DNA of 64,000 nucleotides from contig NZ_BSNS01000003.1 in assembly GCF_030160115.1 (NCBI RefSeq), forward strand, positions 94,386 to 158,385, in the 5' to 3' direction. The DNA is from Devosia nitrariae. GTDB taxonomy: Bacteria; Pseudomonadota; Alphaproteobacteria; Rhizobiales; Devosiaceae. The notes beneath the pieces are model-generated. The model saw only the letters and a list, made by a program, of their open reading frames with translations, was not told where the DNA came from and did no database searches. Made by a program: the position numbers and the translations under genes. Of the stretch, positions 25,347 to 33,447 are shown piece by piece (the stretch's first letter is position 1; each line of letters starts with the position of its first letter).

Positions 25347-25922
25347 TCAATTGGCGCCGAGGGCCGGATCGATCCAGCCGATATTGCCGTCGGTGCGGCG
25401 GTAGACCACATTTAGCCCGCCATGTCCAGCGTGCCGGAAGACGACCACGCCGGACTGGCTGAGATCGAGCTCCATGACCGCTTCCCCAACGCTCATGGAG
25501 CGCAGGTTCCTGGTGGTTTCGGCGACGACCGGGGGCGCGTAGTCCTCATCGAGCTCGTCGATCGAATCGGCGGGCCCGAGGACGGTATACTGGGCAAGCA
25601 CGTCCTGGCTGTTCTGGCCGTTGCCCTTGCGGTGGGATTTGAGCTTGCGGTTGTACCGGCGCAGGCGCTTCTCGATATTGGTCGCCATCACCTCGTAGGC
25701 GGCGGTCGCATCGCCCCCGAGGGCACTCGCCTGCAGTGTGGCGCCGGTATCAAGGTGCACCACGCAATCGGCGCGGAAACCGCTGCCGTCGTGGGAAAGG
25801 GTAAGGTGACCATCGTAGCCGCCGTCGAAGTACTTGCCGACGACGTTCGAGAAATGGTCTTCCGCCTTGCCGCGCAAGGCGTCGCCAACATCCATGTTCT
25901 TGCCGGAAACGCGTAAGGTCAT
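25347..25922 (-). CDS. hpf: Long-form ribosome hibernation promoting factor
   Basis: A 191-residue long HPF. Residues 1-100 are the S30AE domain (TLRVSGKNMDVGDALRGKAEDHF, then RRYNRKLKSHRK); residues about 135-190 are the C-terminal dimerisation domain (SGVVVFRHAGHGGLNVVYRRTDGNIGWIDP). Long HPF pairs 70S ribosomes into inactive 100S dimers in stationary phase. The start is the ATG giving MTLRVSGKN, with AGAGGGAACC just upstream. It follows rpoN after 276 bp, enough space for its own promoter. Confidence 0.95.
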   Translation of the reverse strand: MTLRVSGKNMDVGDALRGKAEDHFSNVVGKYFDGGYDGHLTLSHDGSGFRADCVVHLDTGATLQASALGGDATAAYEVMATNIEKRLRRYNRKLKSHRKGNGQNSQDVLAQYTVLGPADSIDELDEDYAPPVVAETTRNLRSMSVGEAVMELDLSQSGVVVFRHAGHGGLNVVYRRTDGNIGWIDPALGAN

Positions 25923-26171
25923 GGTTCCCTCTTTTGCTGTTGCGCTGCGCGCCGGCGCGAAGAGAAATGCCTTTGGCCTCCCTTCGGCCACCGCCGGCCC
26001 TCACCCTTTTGATATGGGCAGGGACCGGGACCGATGCTAGACCCGCCGCCAGCAGGCTTGCAATGCGCAACAAGACGCATGTGTGCGATAGTTGGGGTGA
26101 CATCGGCGGCGAACCGCTTTAGCCTTCGCGGCGTGAGATAGAGTTGCCGCGTCAGCGCGCAGTGCGACCTG

Positions 26172-26201
26172 GCGGTTTCCAGCTGAAACCGCTCTGATCT
26201 A
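26172..26201. repeat. Short palindromic repeat at the rpoN 3' end
   Basis: GCGGTTTC (26172-26179), loop CAGCT, GAAACCGC (26185-26192), then TCTGATCTA. The outer part continues the motif common in Rhizobiales intergenic repeats. Its last triplet, read on the minus strand, is the TAG stop of rpoN. No T-run follows. The rest of the 276-bp gap before hpf shows nothing I can name. Confidence 0.6.
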
Positions 26202-27701
26202 GCCGATCCGTTCCAAGCTCTTCTTCTGCCGCCGCCGGATCACCGAGGACGGAATGTTCATGCCTTCGCGGTACTTGGCGACGGTGCGGCGGGCGACATC
26301 GATGCCCTGCTCACGTTTCAAGACCTCGGCAATGGTGTCATCGGAAAGCACGTCGTGGGTCGGCTCGGCCTCGATGAGCTGGCGGATGCGGTGACGCACG
26401 GCCTCGGCTGAGTGGTCGCCGGCCCCGTCGGACGACGCGATGGCGGTGGTGAAGAAATATTTCATCTCGAAGAGGCCGCGCGGGGTGGCCATGTACTTGT
26501 TGGAGGTGACCCGAGAGACGGTCGATTCGTGCATGTCGATGGCCTCGGCCACCATCTTCAGCGTCATGGGCTTGAGATAAGCAATACCCTTGGTCAGGAA
26601 CCCGTCCTGCTGGCGGACGATTTCGGCTGCGACCTTGAGGATCGTCTGGGCGCGCTGGTCAAGGCTCTTGGTCAGCCAGCTCGCCGTTTGCAGGCAATCG
26701 GTAAGGAATGCCTTTTCCGCCCCGTCCCGGGTCCTGGCCGAAACGGTGGCGTAATATTCGCGGTTGACCAGCACGCGCGGCAGCACGTCGGAATTGAGCT
26801 CGATCTGCCAGAGCCCTGAAGGCCCTGGGCGCACATAGATGTCGGGAACGACCGCCTCGACAGGCCCCGCATCGAAGGCCCTGGCGGGCTTGGGGTCGAG
26901 CCTCCTCAGTTCGGCGATCATATCGACGAGATCCTCGCGGTCGCACCCGATGGCGCGCAGGAGCCCAGCCATGTCGTGGTTGGCGAGGAGTTCGAGATGG
27001 GCGAGGAGCCGCGCCATCAGCGGATCCAGCCGGTCGCGTTCCCTGAGCTGGATGGCGAGGCATTCGGCAAGGTTGCGGGCAAAGACGCCGACGGGGTCGC
27101 ACCCCTGCACAGCTTGAAGCACGGCTTCGACATCCTCGATCTCGGCGCCCAGTTGCGCGGCCACGGCCTCGAGAGGCACAGCCACGTATCCGGCCTCGTC
27201 AAGGTTGTCGATGAGGTGGCGCGCGATCAAGCGGTCGCCCGCCGTCTTGAGAATGAGATTGACCTGCTCGGCAAGATGATCGGCCAGAAGCGGTCGTGCG
27301 GCAACGAACTGATCGAGATCGGGGACTTCGCCCCCTTCGGTTCCACCGGCGAGGGCACCGCGCCCGCCGGTCGCGCCGGCATCCGGGCCTGTCTGGTCGG
27401 GAAAGACGTTCTCGACGGCGGTGTCGTAGCTTTCGGCGATCGATTCGGCGCTCTGGATGCGCTCGCCATGGATGACGGTATCTTCCATCGCCACGGGTTC
27501 GGGTGCCCGCTCGGCGGGTTCGACCGCGTCGTCGTCGCCGGTTTCCTCGCGCTCGAGCAGGGGGTTGCGCAGCAATTCGGCTTCGATGAAGCCGTTGAGC
27601 TCGATATGGCTCAACTGCAGCAGCCGGATCGACTGCATCAGCTGCGGGGTGAGCGTAAGGCTCTGGGCCTGGCGTACTTCAAGCCGCGGCGTCAAGGCCA
27701 T
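26199..27701 (-). CDS. rpoN: RNA polymerase sigma-54 factor
   Basis: A 500-residue sigma-54. Region I (residues 1-50) is Gln/Leu-rich (QAQSLTLTPQLMQSIRLLQLSHIELNGFI) and contacts activators; an acidic region II follows (EREETGDDDAVEPAER); the C-terminus has the HTH and the RpoN box ARRTVAKYREGM that reads the -24 element. It directs transcription of nitrogen and other activator-dependent genes. It lies downstream of lptB, separated by 193 bp holding a hairpin and a well-matched -24/-12 promoter, so it probably regulates itself. Confidence 0.97.
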   Translation of the reverse strand: MALTPRLEVRQAQSLTLTPQLMQSIRLLQLSHIELNGFIEAELLRNPLLEREETGDDDAVEPAERAPEPVAMEDTVIHGERIQSAESIAESYDTAVENVFPDQTGPDAGATGGRGALAGGTEGGEVPDLDQFVAARPLLADHLAEQVNLILKTAGDRLIARHLIDNLDEAGYVAVPLEAVAAQLGAEIEDVEAVLQAVQGCDPVGVFARNLAECLAIQLRERDRLDPLMARLLAHLELLANHDMAGLLRAIGCDREDLVDMIAELRRLDPKPARAFDAGPVEAVVPDIYVRPGPSGLWQIELNSDVLPRVLVNREYYATVSARTRDGAEKAFLTDCLQTASWLTKSLDQRAQTILKVAAEIVRQQDGFLTKGIAYLKPMTLKMVAEAIDMHESTVSRVTSNKYMATPRGLFEMKYFFTTAIASSDGAGDHSAEAVRHRIRQLIEAEPTHDVLSDDTIAEVLKREQGIDVARRTVAKYREGMNIPSSVIRRRQKKSLERIG

Positions 27702-27796
27702 GCACAGTCATCCCACTCGGCAAATTCTCCGGCCGGTTCGGGGCCGCTTTCCATCGCCGAACATGACTCAATTGCCCTGACGGAGCAAGCGGCTCG

Positions 27797-27811
27797 GCAA
27801 AATTCATGCCA
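27797..27811 (-). promoter_or_regulatory. Sigma-54 (-24/-12) promoter upstream of rpoN
   Basis: On the minus strand TGGCATGAATTTTGC matches the consensus TGGCACG-4-TTGC with correct spacing and one change (C to T in the -24 element). The expected start is near 27785, leaving a leader of about 84 bases before the rpoN ATG. No bound enhancer site was identified. Confidence 0.7.
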
Positions 27812-27853
27812 GATGCCGATTTCGCGAAAGAATCCTGCGACAGCAAAGTCGGA

Positions 27854-27885
27854 GCCTGCGATTTGATTTCCATCAAATCGCAGGC
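27854..27885. terminator. Perfect 14-bp inverted repeat just after lptB
   Basis: GCCTGCGATTTGAT (27854-27867), loop TTCC, ATCAAATCGCAGGC (27872-27885), starting 9 bp after the lptB stop codon on the minus strand. There is no U-run, so it may be a transcript-stabilising hairpin, a partial terminator or an intergenic palindrome rather than a full stop between lptB and rpoN. Confidence 0.55.
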
Positions 27886-27894
27886 GCTACGGTG

Positions 27895-28647
27895 TCAGAT
27901 TTCGAAAGTTTCGCCCAGATAGACGCGGCGCGCATCAGGGTCGGAGGTGATGGTCTCGGGCCGGCCCTGGATCATCACCCGCCCACCGTGGATGAGATAG
28001 GCCCGGTCGACGAGGCTGAGGGTCTCGCGCACCGAGTGGTCCGTGATGAGCACGCCGATGCCGCGATGGGTCAACTGGCGCACCAGCGCCTTGACCTCGG
28101 CGACCGCTATCGGGTCGACGCCGGCGAACGGCTCGTCAAGCAGCATGAAGACCGGGTCAGCGGCGAGCGCCCGGGCGATCTCGACCCGACGGCGCTCCCC
28201 GCCCGAGAGCGCCAGCGCATTGGCCTTGGCCAGGTGCGTGATCGAGAACTCCTCGAGCAACGCCTCGAGCCGCGCCCTGCGCTCGGCGCGCGAGCGTACG
28301 GTGTTCTCGAGGATGGCGAGGATATTGCCCTCGACGCTCATGCCGCGAAAGATCGAGGGTTCCTGCGGCAGATAGCCGATGCCGAGCCGTCCGCGTTGGA
28401 AAAGCGGCAGGTGGGTGATCGGGCGCCCGTCGAGGCGGATTTCGCCGCTATCGGGCTTGACCAGACCCATGATCATGGTGAAGCAAGTGGTCTTGCCCGC
28501 CCCGTTCGGACCAAGCAGCCCCACCGCCTCGCCGCGTTTGACCGCGATCGAGACGTCCCTGACCACGGCGCGCTTGCCGAAGCTCTTGGCCAGGCGATGG
28601 GCAACGAGCCAGCCGCTCTGGTCGATCTTTTTGCCGGCCCCGGTCAT
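27895..28647 (-). CDS. lptB: LPS export ABC transporter ATPase LptB
   Basis: A 250-residue ABC ATPase. Walker A is GLLGPNGAGKTTCF, signature ALSGGERRRVEIARALA, Walker B VFMLLDEPFAGVDP, and H-loop TDHSV. With LptF/LptG it powers extraction of lipopolysaccharide from the inner membrane and its push along LptC-LptA-LptD. Gene order rnd-lptC-lptA-lptB-rpoN supports the name over other branched-chain-type ATPases. It overlaps lptA by 4 bp. Confidence 0.96.
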   Translation of the reverse strand: MTGAGKKIDQSGWLVAHRLAKSFGKRAVVRDVSIAVKRGEAVGLLGPNGAGKTTCFTMIMGLVKPDSGEIRLDGRPITHLPLFQRGRLGIGYLPQEPSIFRGMSVEGNILAILENTVRSRAERRARLEALLEEFSITHLAKANALALSGGERRRVEIARALAADPVFMLLDEPFAGVDPIAVAEVKALVRQLTHRGIGVLITDHSVRETLSLVDRAYLIHGGRVMIQGRPETITSDPDARRVYLGETFEI

Positions 28648-29099
28648 TCGGTGGTGAATACCCCCGTCACCCGGCCGCTTTGGCTGCCGGTGAACGTCGA
28701 TACGTTGGTTTCGAGGTCGACGAGCAGCTCGGGGCCCTTGACGGTGCCGCTGGCGTTGGTCACGACCACATTGCCGGTCAGGTGCAGGGTACGCGCCTTG
28801 GGATCGAATACCGCTCGCTCGCCGGTGGCGTCCTGCTCGGTGGTCTTGAGCCGCACGTCACCGGTCGCCTCGAAGCTCTCGATGTCGGAAGTGCCGCCTT
28901 CGCCGTAGATGACCACAACCGTTGGCGCCCAGACCGTTACGGACGGGTGCACCACGACGACATTGCCGGTGAACACGGCCTCCTGCGTCGTTTCGTCGAT
29001 GGTGAAGTTGTCGGCGGTGATCTCGACCGGGTTCTGCGCAGCAGCCGGCAAGGTGGCGAGGGCAAAGAGCCCCGTCAGCGCGACAAGGATGCGGATCAT
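28644..29099 (-). CDS. lptA: LPS transport periplasmic protein LptA
   Basis: A 151-residue OstA/LptA domain protein with signal peptide (MIRILVALTGLFALATLPAAAQ). The beta-jellyroll repeats are visible as PVEITADNFTIDETTQEAVFTGNVVVVHPSVTVWAPTVVVIYG and further strands. LptA bridges the periplasm between LptC and LptD for lipopolysaccharide transport. It overlaps lptC and lptB by 4 bp each, so the three are translationally coupled. Confidence 0.93.
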   Translation of the reverse strand: MIRILVALTGLFALATLPAAAQNPVEITADNFTIDETTQEAVFTGNVVVVHPSVTVWAPTVVVIYGEGGTSDIESFEATGDVRLKTTEQDATGERAVFDPKARTLHLTGNVVVTNASGTVKGPELLVDLETNVSTFTGSQSGRVTGVFTTE

Positions 29100-29734
29100 G
29101 GCTCTTGTGCCCCCGGTGTGTCAGGAAGAACGACCTTGACGCGTGAAAATGTCCAGATCGCGGTTTTGGTATCGAAGGTCATGCCGCCCGCCTCGAGTTC
29201 GGTGCCGTCGGCATAGTCGATGGAAACGGGCCCGTCGCTGACGAGCACCTGCGCGGTCCAGTCGAAGACCGAGCGATGGAGAATACCACTGGTTCCGGTC
29301 GAATCGACGACGTTGGTGACCCCGTCGACGACGACCAGCTCACGGGCGGTGTCGAGCTGGCCTTCGGGGGCGGTGATGTCCATGGTCACCCCGGTCGGCC
29401 GCTCGATGACGAGCGTGGCGTCCTCAAGATCGATGATATCGGGCGTTGCTGTGCGCGTCACGGCCGATACGGCCCACACGCGGTAAAGCGAGCCGTCGTC
29501 GAGGATGCCGGCATATTCGGGTGCCTCGATGGTCACGCTATCCGGCGCGACGCGAATGCGCTCGAGGCTGAACTGGCCAAGCTGGCTCGACACCACGATC
29601 TGGGCTACGAGCACGGCAAGCGCCGCCACACCGGCAGCCGGCACCAGCCAGCGCAACAGGCTGACGATACGGTTCCGCCGCTCGAGGGAGCGGTAGATGA
29701 CCAGCCGGTCGGCGCTATAGGCGTGGCTCGTCAT
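29096..29734 (-). CDS. lptC: LPS export periplasmic protein LptC
   Basis: A 212-residue bitopic protein: one N-terminal helix (residues 27-49, LVPAAGVAALAVLVAQIVVSSQ) and a periplasmic beta-jellyroll with YRVWAVSAVTRTATPDIIDLEDATL. LptC receives lipopolysaccharide from LptBFG and hands it to LptA. Sequence conservation in this family is low; the call rests on topology, the LptC-type strands and position before lptA-lptB. Confidence 0.88.
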   Translation of the reverse strand: MTSHAYSADRLVIYRSLERRNRIVSLLRWLVPAAGVAALAVLVAQIVVSSQLGQFSLERIRVAPDSVTIEAPEYAGILDDGSLYRVWAVSAVTRTATPDIIDLEDATLVIERPTGVTMDITAPEGQLDTARELVVVDGVTNVVDSTGTSGILHRSVFDWTAQVLVSDGPVSIDYADGTELEAGGMTFDTKTAIWTFSRVKVVLPDTPGAQEP

Positions 29735-29741
29735 GCAAGCC

Positions 29742-30356
29742 TCAGCTGTGGGCGAAGATGTCGACCTCCTGCCAGCCCTTCAGGTCGAGCTCGCAGCGGG
29801 TCTTCAAGAACTCAAAGCATTGCTCGGCCAGTTCCATGCGCCCTTCGCGCCTCAGCATGCGGTCGAGGTGGCGCTTGAGGTCGTGCAGGTAAAGCACGTC
29901 GGAAGCGGCGTAGTCGAGCTGGGCGTCGGTCAGCTTCTCGCCGCCCCAGTCCGAGCTCTGCTGCTGCTTGGAGAGGTCGATGTTCAAGAGCTCGCGCACG
30001 ATGTCCTTGAGGCCATGCCGGTCGGTATAGGTGCGCACGAGCTTGGAGGCTATCTTGGTGCAGTAGACCGGGCCGGTCACCACGCCGAAGCGGTGCTGCA
30101 ACACCGCCACGTCGAAGCGGGCGTAGTGGAAGATCTTGGTGACGGCAGGGTCGGCGAGGAGGCGTTCGAGATTGGGGGCCGAGCTGACCTCGGCGGGTAT
30201 CTGTACGATATCGGCGCTGCCGTCGCCCGGCGACAGCTGCACGACGCACAGCCGGTCGCGATGCGGATCGAGGCCCATGGTCTCGGTATCGATGGCGACC
30301 TCGCGGCCGTAACGGGAAAGGTCGGGCAGGTCGCCGCGGTGCAGTCTGGTGGTCAT
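29742..30356 (-). CDS. rnd: Ribonuclease D
   Basis: A 204-residue DEDDy exonuclease: EVAIDTETMGLDPHRDRLCVVQLS (Exo I), FHYARFDVAVLQHRFGV (Exo II), and LDYAASDVLYLHDLKRHLD (Exo III, with Tyr). It lacks the C-terminal HRDC domains of E. coli RNase D, as is usual for the short alphaproteobacterial form. It trims 3' ends of tRNA and other small RNAs. The start MTTRLHRGDL is preferred over a 35-codon longer frame without family similarity. It leads the lpt cluster, 7 bp before lptC, and a tRNA gene stands upstream. Confidence 0.93.
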   Translation of the reverse strand: MTTRLHRGDLPDLSRYGREVAIDTETMGLDPHRDRLCVVQLSPGDGSADIVQIPAEVSSAPNLERLLADPAVTKIFHYARFDVAVLQHRFGVVTGPVYCTKIASKLVRTYTDRHGLKDIVRELLNIDLSKQQQSSDWGGEKLTDAQLDYAASDVLYLHDLKRHLDRMLRREGRMELAEQCFEFLKTRCELDLKGWQEVDIFAHS

Positions 30357-30496
30357 CGTCGCCTCGCTGTTGCACAAGCGTGATGCCACAGAGCGAAGGC
30401 GTTGGAAAGGCAGGGCGACAAAACGCGCTGCAAGCGCACACGGCGTGAGCGCGGCATCCACCGGCGCACGGACGGGCCTAAATTAATCAAGGGAAC

Positions 30497-30581
30497 TGGT
30501 GCCCAGGAGAAGACTCGAACTTCCACACCTTGCGGTACACGGACCTGAACCGTGCGCGTCTACCAATTCCGCCACCTGGGC
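30497..30581 (-). tRNA. tRNA-Leu (anticodon CAG)
   Basis: On the minus strand the acceptor stem GCCCAGG pairs with CCTGGGC, followed by discriminator A and an encoded CCA. The D-arm has GGCGGAATTGGTAGACGC, the anticodon stem CACGG/CCGTG holds TTCAGGT (anticodon CAG), a long class II variable arm (TACCGCAAGGTGT) and the T-arm GTTCGAGTC follow. Total length 85 with CCA fits leucine tRNA. Confidence 0.96.
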
Positions 30582-30751
30582 AAAGCGGAGGCGTTACTAG
30601 GGCCAGCGCCCGGCGATGTCAATGCGCATTCGCAAGGAGCCGTGGCCAGGCAGCGTCAAGGCCGTTGCACACCCGGCGGCGCTTGGCTAGAAGGCGAGGG
30701 AACATCCTCCACGTCGCGCGCCACGCGCGCCATGCCCACCGGAGCCCTGCC

Positions 30752-31741
30752 ATGGACCGCTTTGACCCCAAGCTCGTCACCGTTTTCGGCGGTTCGGGCT
30801 TCCTCGGTACGCAAATCGTCCAGCGTCTGGCCCGGCGCGGTTACCGTGTGCGGGTCGCTGTGCGCCGGCCGGATCTGGCCGGGCACACCAAGTCGGCGGG
30901 CAGCGTCGGCCAGGTGATGCCGGTGCAGGCGAATGTGCGCAATGAAGCTTCGGTCGCGCGCGCCGTCGCAGGCGCCGCCATGGTCATCAATCTCGTCGGC
31001 GTCGGTTACGAGCGGGGCAAGCAGACCTTTTCGGCCGTGCATGTGGAAGGCGCCGCGACCGTCGCGCGCGCCGCCAAAGCCGCCGGGGCGCAGAGTCTTG
31101 TCCATATCTCGGCCCTCGGGGTCGACATCGCAACCGAGAGCGCCTACGCGCAAACCAAGCTCGCAGCCGAAGCTGAGGTCCTCAAAGCCTTTCCCGCGGC
31201 GGTCATCATGCGCCCTTCGCTGATGTTCGGCCCGGACGATGGCTTCTTCAATCTGATGGGCACGCTTTCGCGCTACTTCCCGGTGATGCCGCTCATCGGT
31301 GGCGACACCCGCTTCCAGCCGGTCTATGTCGGCGACGTCGCCGAGGCCGTGGTGATGGCGGCCGAAGGGGCAGTCAAAACCGGCCGCGTCTACGAATTCG
31401 GTGGTCCCGAAGTCCTGACTCACCGGGAGCTCCTTGGTCGCATCCTCTCCGAGGCCGGCCGTTCGCGCCCGTTGCTGCCGCTGCCGCCGGGCATCGCCAA
31501 GATCCTTGCCCTGCCCCTGTCCATCCTGCCCTTCCCGCCGTTGATCACCGCCGACCAAGTGGATCTCCTCGCGTACGACAACATCGTCTCGCAGACGGCG
31601 AACCGGGAAAAGCGCACACTTAGCGCTTTCGGCATCACCCCGACGGCCATGGACACGATCCTGCCGAGCTATATGTGGCGCTTCCGCAAGCACGGCCAGT
31701 TTGACCGGCAGGGCCACAAGACCGACGGCGCCGCCGCGTAA
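30752..31741 (+). CDS. NAD(P)-binding SDR protein, complex I NDUFA9-like
   Basis: A 329-residue atypical short-chain dehydrogenase: VTVFGGSGFLGTQIVQRLARRGYRVRVAVRRP is a GxxGxxG nucleotide site, followed by MVINLVGVGYERGKQTFSAVHVEGA and SPYAQTKLAAE-like AYAQTKLAAEAEV. The typical Tyr-x-x-x-Lys is partly kept. It resembles the NDUFA9 subunit family of mitochondrial complex I and its alphaproteobacterial homologues, so a link to quinone metabolism or complex I is possible. The start ATG follows GGAGCCC. No operon partner. Confidence 0.85.
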   Translation: MDRFDPKLVTVFGGSGFLGTQIVQRLARRGYRVRVAVRRPDLAGHTKSAGSVGQVMPVQANVRNEASVARAVAGAAMVINLVGVGYERGKQTFSAVHVEGAATVARAAKAAGAQSLVHISALGVDIATESAYAQTKLAAEAEVLKAFPAAVIMRPSLMFGPDDGFFNLMGTLSRYFPVMPLIGGDTRFQPVYVGDVAEAVVMAAEGAVKTGRVYEFGGPEVLTHRELLGRILSEAGRSRPLLPLPPGIAKILALPLSILPFPPLITADQVDLLAYDNIVSQTANREKRTLSAFGITPTAMDTILPSYMWRFRKHGQFDRQGHKTDGAAA

Positions 31742-31889
31742 GCTCAGCGGCAGTCGCTCACGCGTCACCTCATGCCGGCTAGACGTTATGTTCCGGGCCT
31801 GAGCGATTGGCGGCCCGCCCTTTCGTGCGAAAAAGAGACGAGGGTTGCTCGGATGGGCCGAGCCGATCCTCACGCACGGAGGGCGAGCC

Positions 31890-32034
31890 ATGGAAGAGTA
31901 TAGCGAAGTTTTTGTTGGGTTTGACGTCGCCAAGAAAAAACATGCGGTGGCGATCGCCGAGGGTGACCGCACGGGTGAAGTGCGGTTTTTCGGCGAGGTG
32001 GAGAACAGTCCGGCAGCGATCGAACGCATGCTGG
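31890..32034 (+). pseudogene. IS110-family transposase, N-terminal remnant
   Basis: About 48 codons with a GGAGGGCG ribosome site: EVFVGFDVAKKKHAVAIAEG is the start of the IS110 RuvC-like DEDD transposase with its first catalytic Asp, and FGEVENSPAAIERML follows. The frame then leaves the family at about base 32033, where a cupin-type coding frame begins. The remaining ~300 residues of a transposase are absent, so this is a scar of an insertion sequence that was mostly deleted. The 148 bp upstream, after the SDR gene, may include the left end of the element. Confidence 0.75.
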
Positions 32035-32334
32035 CGCGATCCGGCCAGCGGCTATGTGCGGCGGCACGTCTCACCGCGCTCGGATCTGCCGATCGACCTG
32101 GTCCGGGTCGAGCTGCCCGCCAGCGCGGCGATCCCGATGCCGGCGGCGTCCTATGCCTTCATCCGCCAGTTGATCTGGGTGCTGGAGGGCGAGCTCGTCT
32201 TCGTCGAGGGGGAGGTGCGGCACGAAATGCGGACAGGCGATTGCCTTGAGCTTGGCCCCCCGAGCGACTGTGCCTTCCGCAATGAGAGCGACCAGACGTG
32301 CATCTACGCCGTCGTGGTGCTGAGTCAGACGTAG
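32035..32334 (+). pseudogene. XRE/cupin-type regulator, C-terminal cupin remnant
   Basis: 99 codons starting RDPASGYVRRHVSPRSDL and ending with TGA-free TAG after VVVLSQT. The frame shows a cupin beta-barrel: IRQLIWVLEGELVFVEGEVRHEMRTGDCLELGPPSDCAFRNES. Proteins of this kind are XRE regulators with an N-terminal HTH and a C-terminal cupin. The HTH half is missing and is replaced at the junction by the IS110 fragment in another frame. It has no start codon of its own, so it is a broken gene. Confidence 0.7.
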
Positions 32335-32363
32335 AACTCTTCCCGGTTTTGCTGAAGACGCTT

Positions 32364-32470
32364 GCTAGAGCACTTCACGTTCCGAGTGGATCGGAACGTG
32401 AGCTCTAAGTCCTTGTATTATCGCGTTTTCGAACGCAAAAGTGGTGTCCACTTTTGCTGAAAACACTCTA
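32364..32470. repeat. Composite palindromic intergenic repeat, copy C
   Basis: First hairpin CACGTTCCG (32376-32384) / CGGAACGTG (32392-32400) flanked by TAGAGC and GAGCTCTA; second hairpin GCAAAAGTGG (32435-32444) / CCACTTTTGC (32448-32457) flanked by TTTTCGAAC and GAAAACACTCTA. The last triplet, read on the minus strand, is the TAG stop of uppP. Confidence 0.8.
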
Positions 32471-33277
32471 GCGCATCAGCCAGAGCGCGAGGAGACCACC
32501 GCCGCCGACGACAATCCGCCACCAGGCGAAGGGCGCAAAGCCGTGGCGGGAGACGAAGTTGAGGAGGTACCTGACCACCAGCGCGCCGACGACGAAAGAG
32601 GCGGCAAAGCCGATGGCGATGTTGAGCCCCAGGCTCATGTCGATCAGGTCGCGGCTCTTGTAGAGATCGTAGCCGAAAGCTCCGATCATGATCGGCAGCG
32701 CGACGAAGAAGGTGTATTCGGCCGCAGAGCGCTTGTCGGCGCCAAACAGCATGGCGCCTACCACCGTCGAGCCCGAGCGCGAGACGCCAGGGATCAGCGA
32801 AAGCATCTGGAAGAGGCCAATGATGAGGGCGAGGTGCCAGGGATAGCTGTATATGACCGTATAGCGAGGCTTGAGCTCCATCCGGTCGACTGCCAGCAGC
32901 ACGAAACCCCCGACGAGAAGGCTGATGCAGATGACGAGCGGAGTTTCGTAGATCACGCCCTGGATGAAATCTCGAAAGAGCACGCCCGCCACAACTGCCG
33001 GCAGCGAAGTGAGGATGACGGCGACGGCGAAATGCCAGACCTGACCGTCGCCCTTCAATGCCGCGGCGATGAGCTGGCCGAGCTTAACGAAATAAACGGT
33101 GATGACGGCAAGGATCGCGCCGAGCTGGATGAGGACGACGAAGGTTGCCGGTTGGCTCAACCCGAAGAAGTGACCCGCGAGCAGCAGGTGGCCGGTCGAG
33201 CTCACCGGCAGGAACTCCGTGAGCCCCTCCAGGATACCGAGGATGAGCGGCACAAAAAGACCTTGATCGGCGTTCAT
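32468..33277 (-). CDS. uppP: Undecaprenyl-diphosphatase UppP (BacA)
   Basis: A 269-residue multi-helix membrane phosphatase. Both catalytic motifs are present: EGLTEFLPVSSTGHLLLAG (residues 16-34) and IPGVSRSGSTVVGAMLFG (about 165-182). About eight hydrophobic helices follow the BacA pattern. It recycles the lipid carrier of cell-wall synthesis by removing phosphate from undecaprenyl diphosphate and gives bacitracin resistance. It faces the gst-queG operon, an arrangement seen in other Rhizobiales. Its stop codon coincides with the end of a palindromic repeat. Confidence 0.95.
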   Translation of the reverse strand: MNADQGLFVPLILGILEGLTEFLPVSSTGHLLLAGHFFGLSQPATFVVLIQLGAILAVITVYFVKLGQLIAAALKGDGQVWHFAVAVILTSLPAVVAGVLFRDFIQGVIYETPLVICISLLVGGFVLLAVDRMELKPRYTVIYSYPWHLALIIGLFQMLSLIPGVSRSGSTVVGAMLFGADKRSAAEYTFFVALPIMIGAFGYDLYKSRDLIDMSLGLNIAIGFAASFVVGALVVRYLLNFVSRHGFAPFAWWRIVVGGGGLLALWLMR

Positions 33278-33318
33278 GTCATTCTCTGTGATTTGCCGTG
33301 GTTCAGCAGGTGAAGCCG

Positions 33319-33344
33319 CTTCCCCTTTGTGCGGAACCGCTCTA
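33319..33344. repeat. Partial palindromic repeat, copy D
   Basis: CCGCTTCCCCTTTGTGCGGAACCGCTCTAA is a half copy of the same repeat family (only the right arm and the CGCTCTA end remain), between uppP and the gst gene. Degenerate; kept as low-confidence. Confidence 0.4.
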
Positions 33345-33447
33345 AGTCAGTAGTGCAAGCGGCGTGGAGCGCAAGCTCTTAGCCCGATTTGCCGGGTGCC
33401 GCCAACGCTCGTTTCGGCATTGGTGGTCTTCGTTGAGTGAGCGAGAC

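Noticed and set aside
30656..32074. 472-codon minus-strand open frame across the NDUFA9-like gene and IS110 remnant
   Set aside because: Shadow of the plus-strand SDR gene; no conserved motif.
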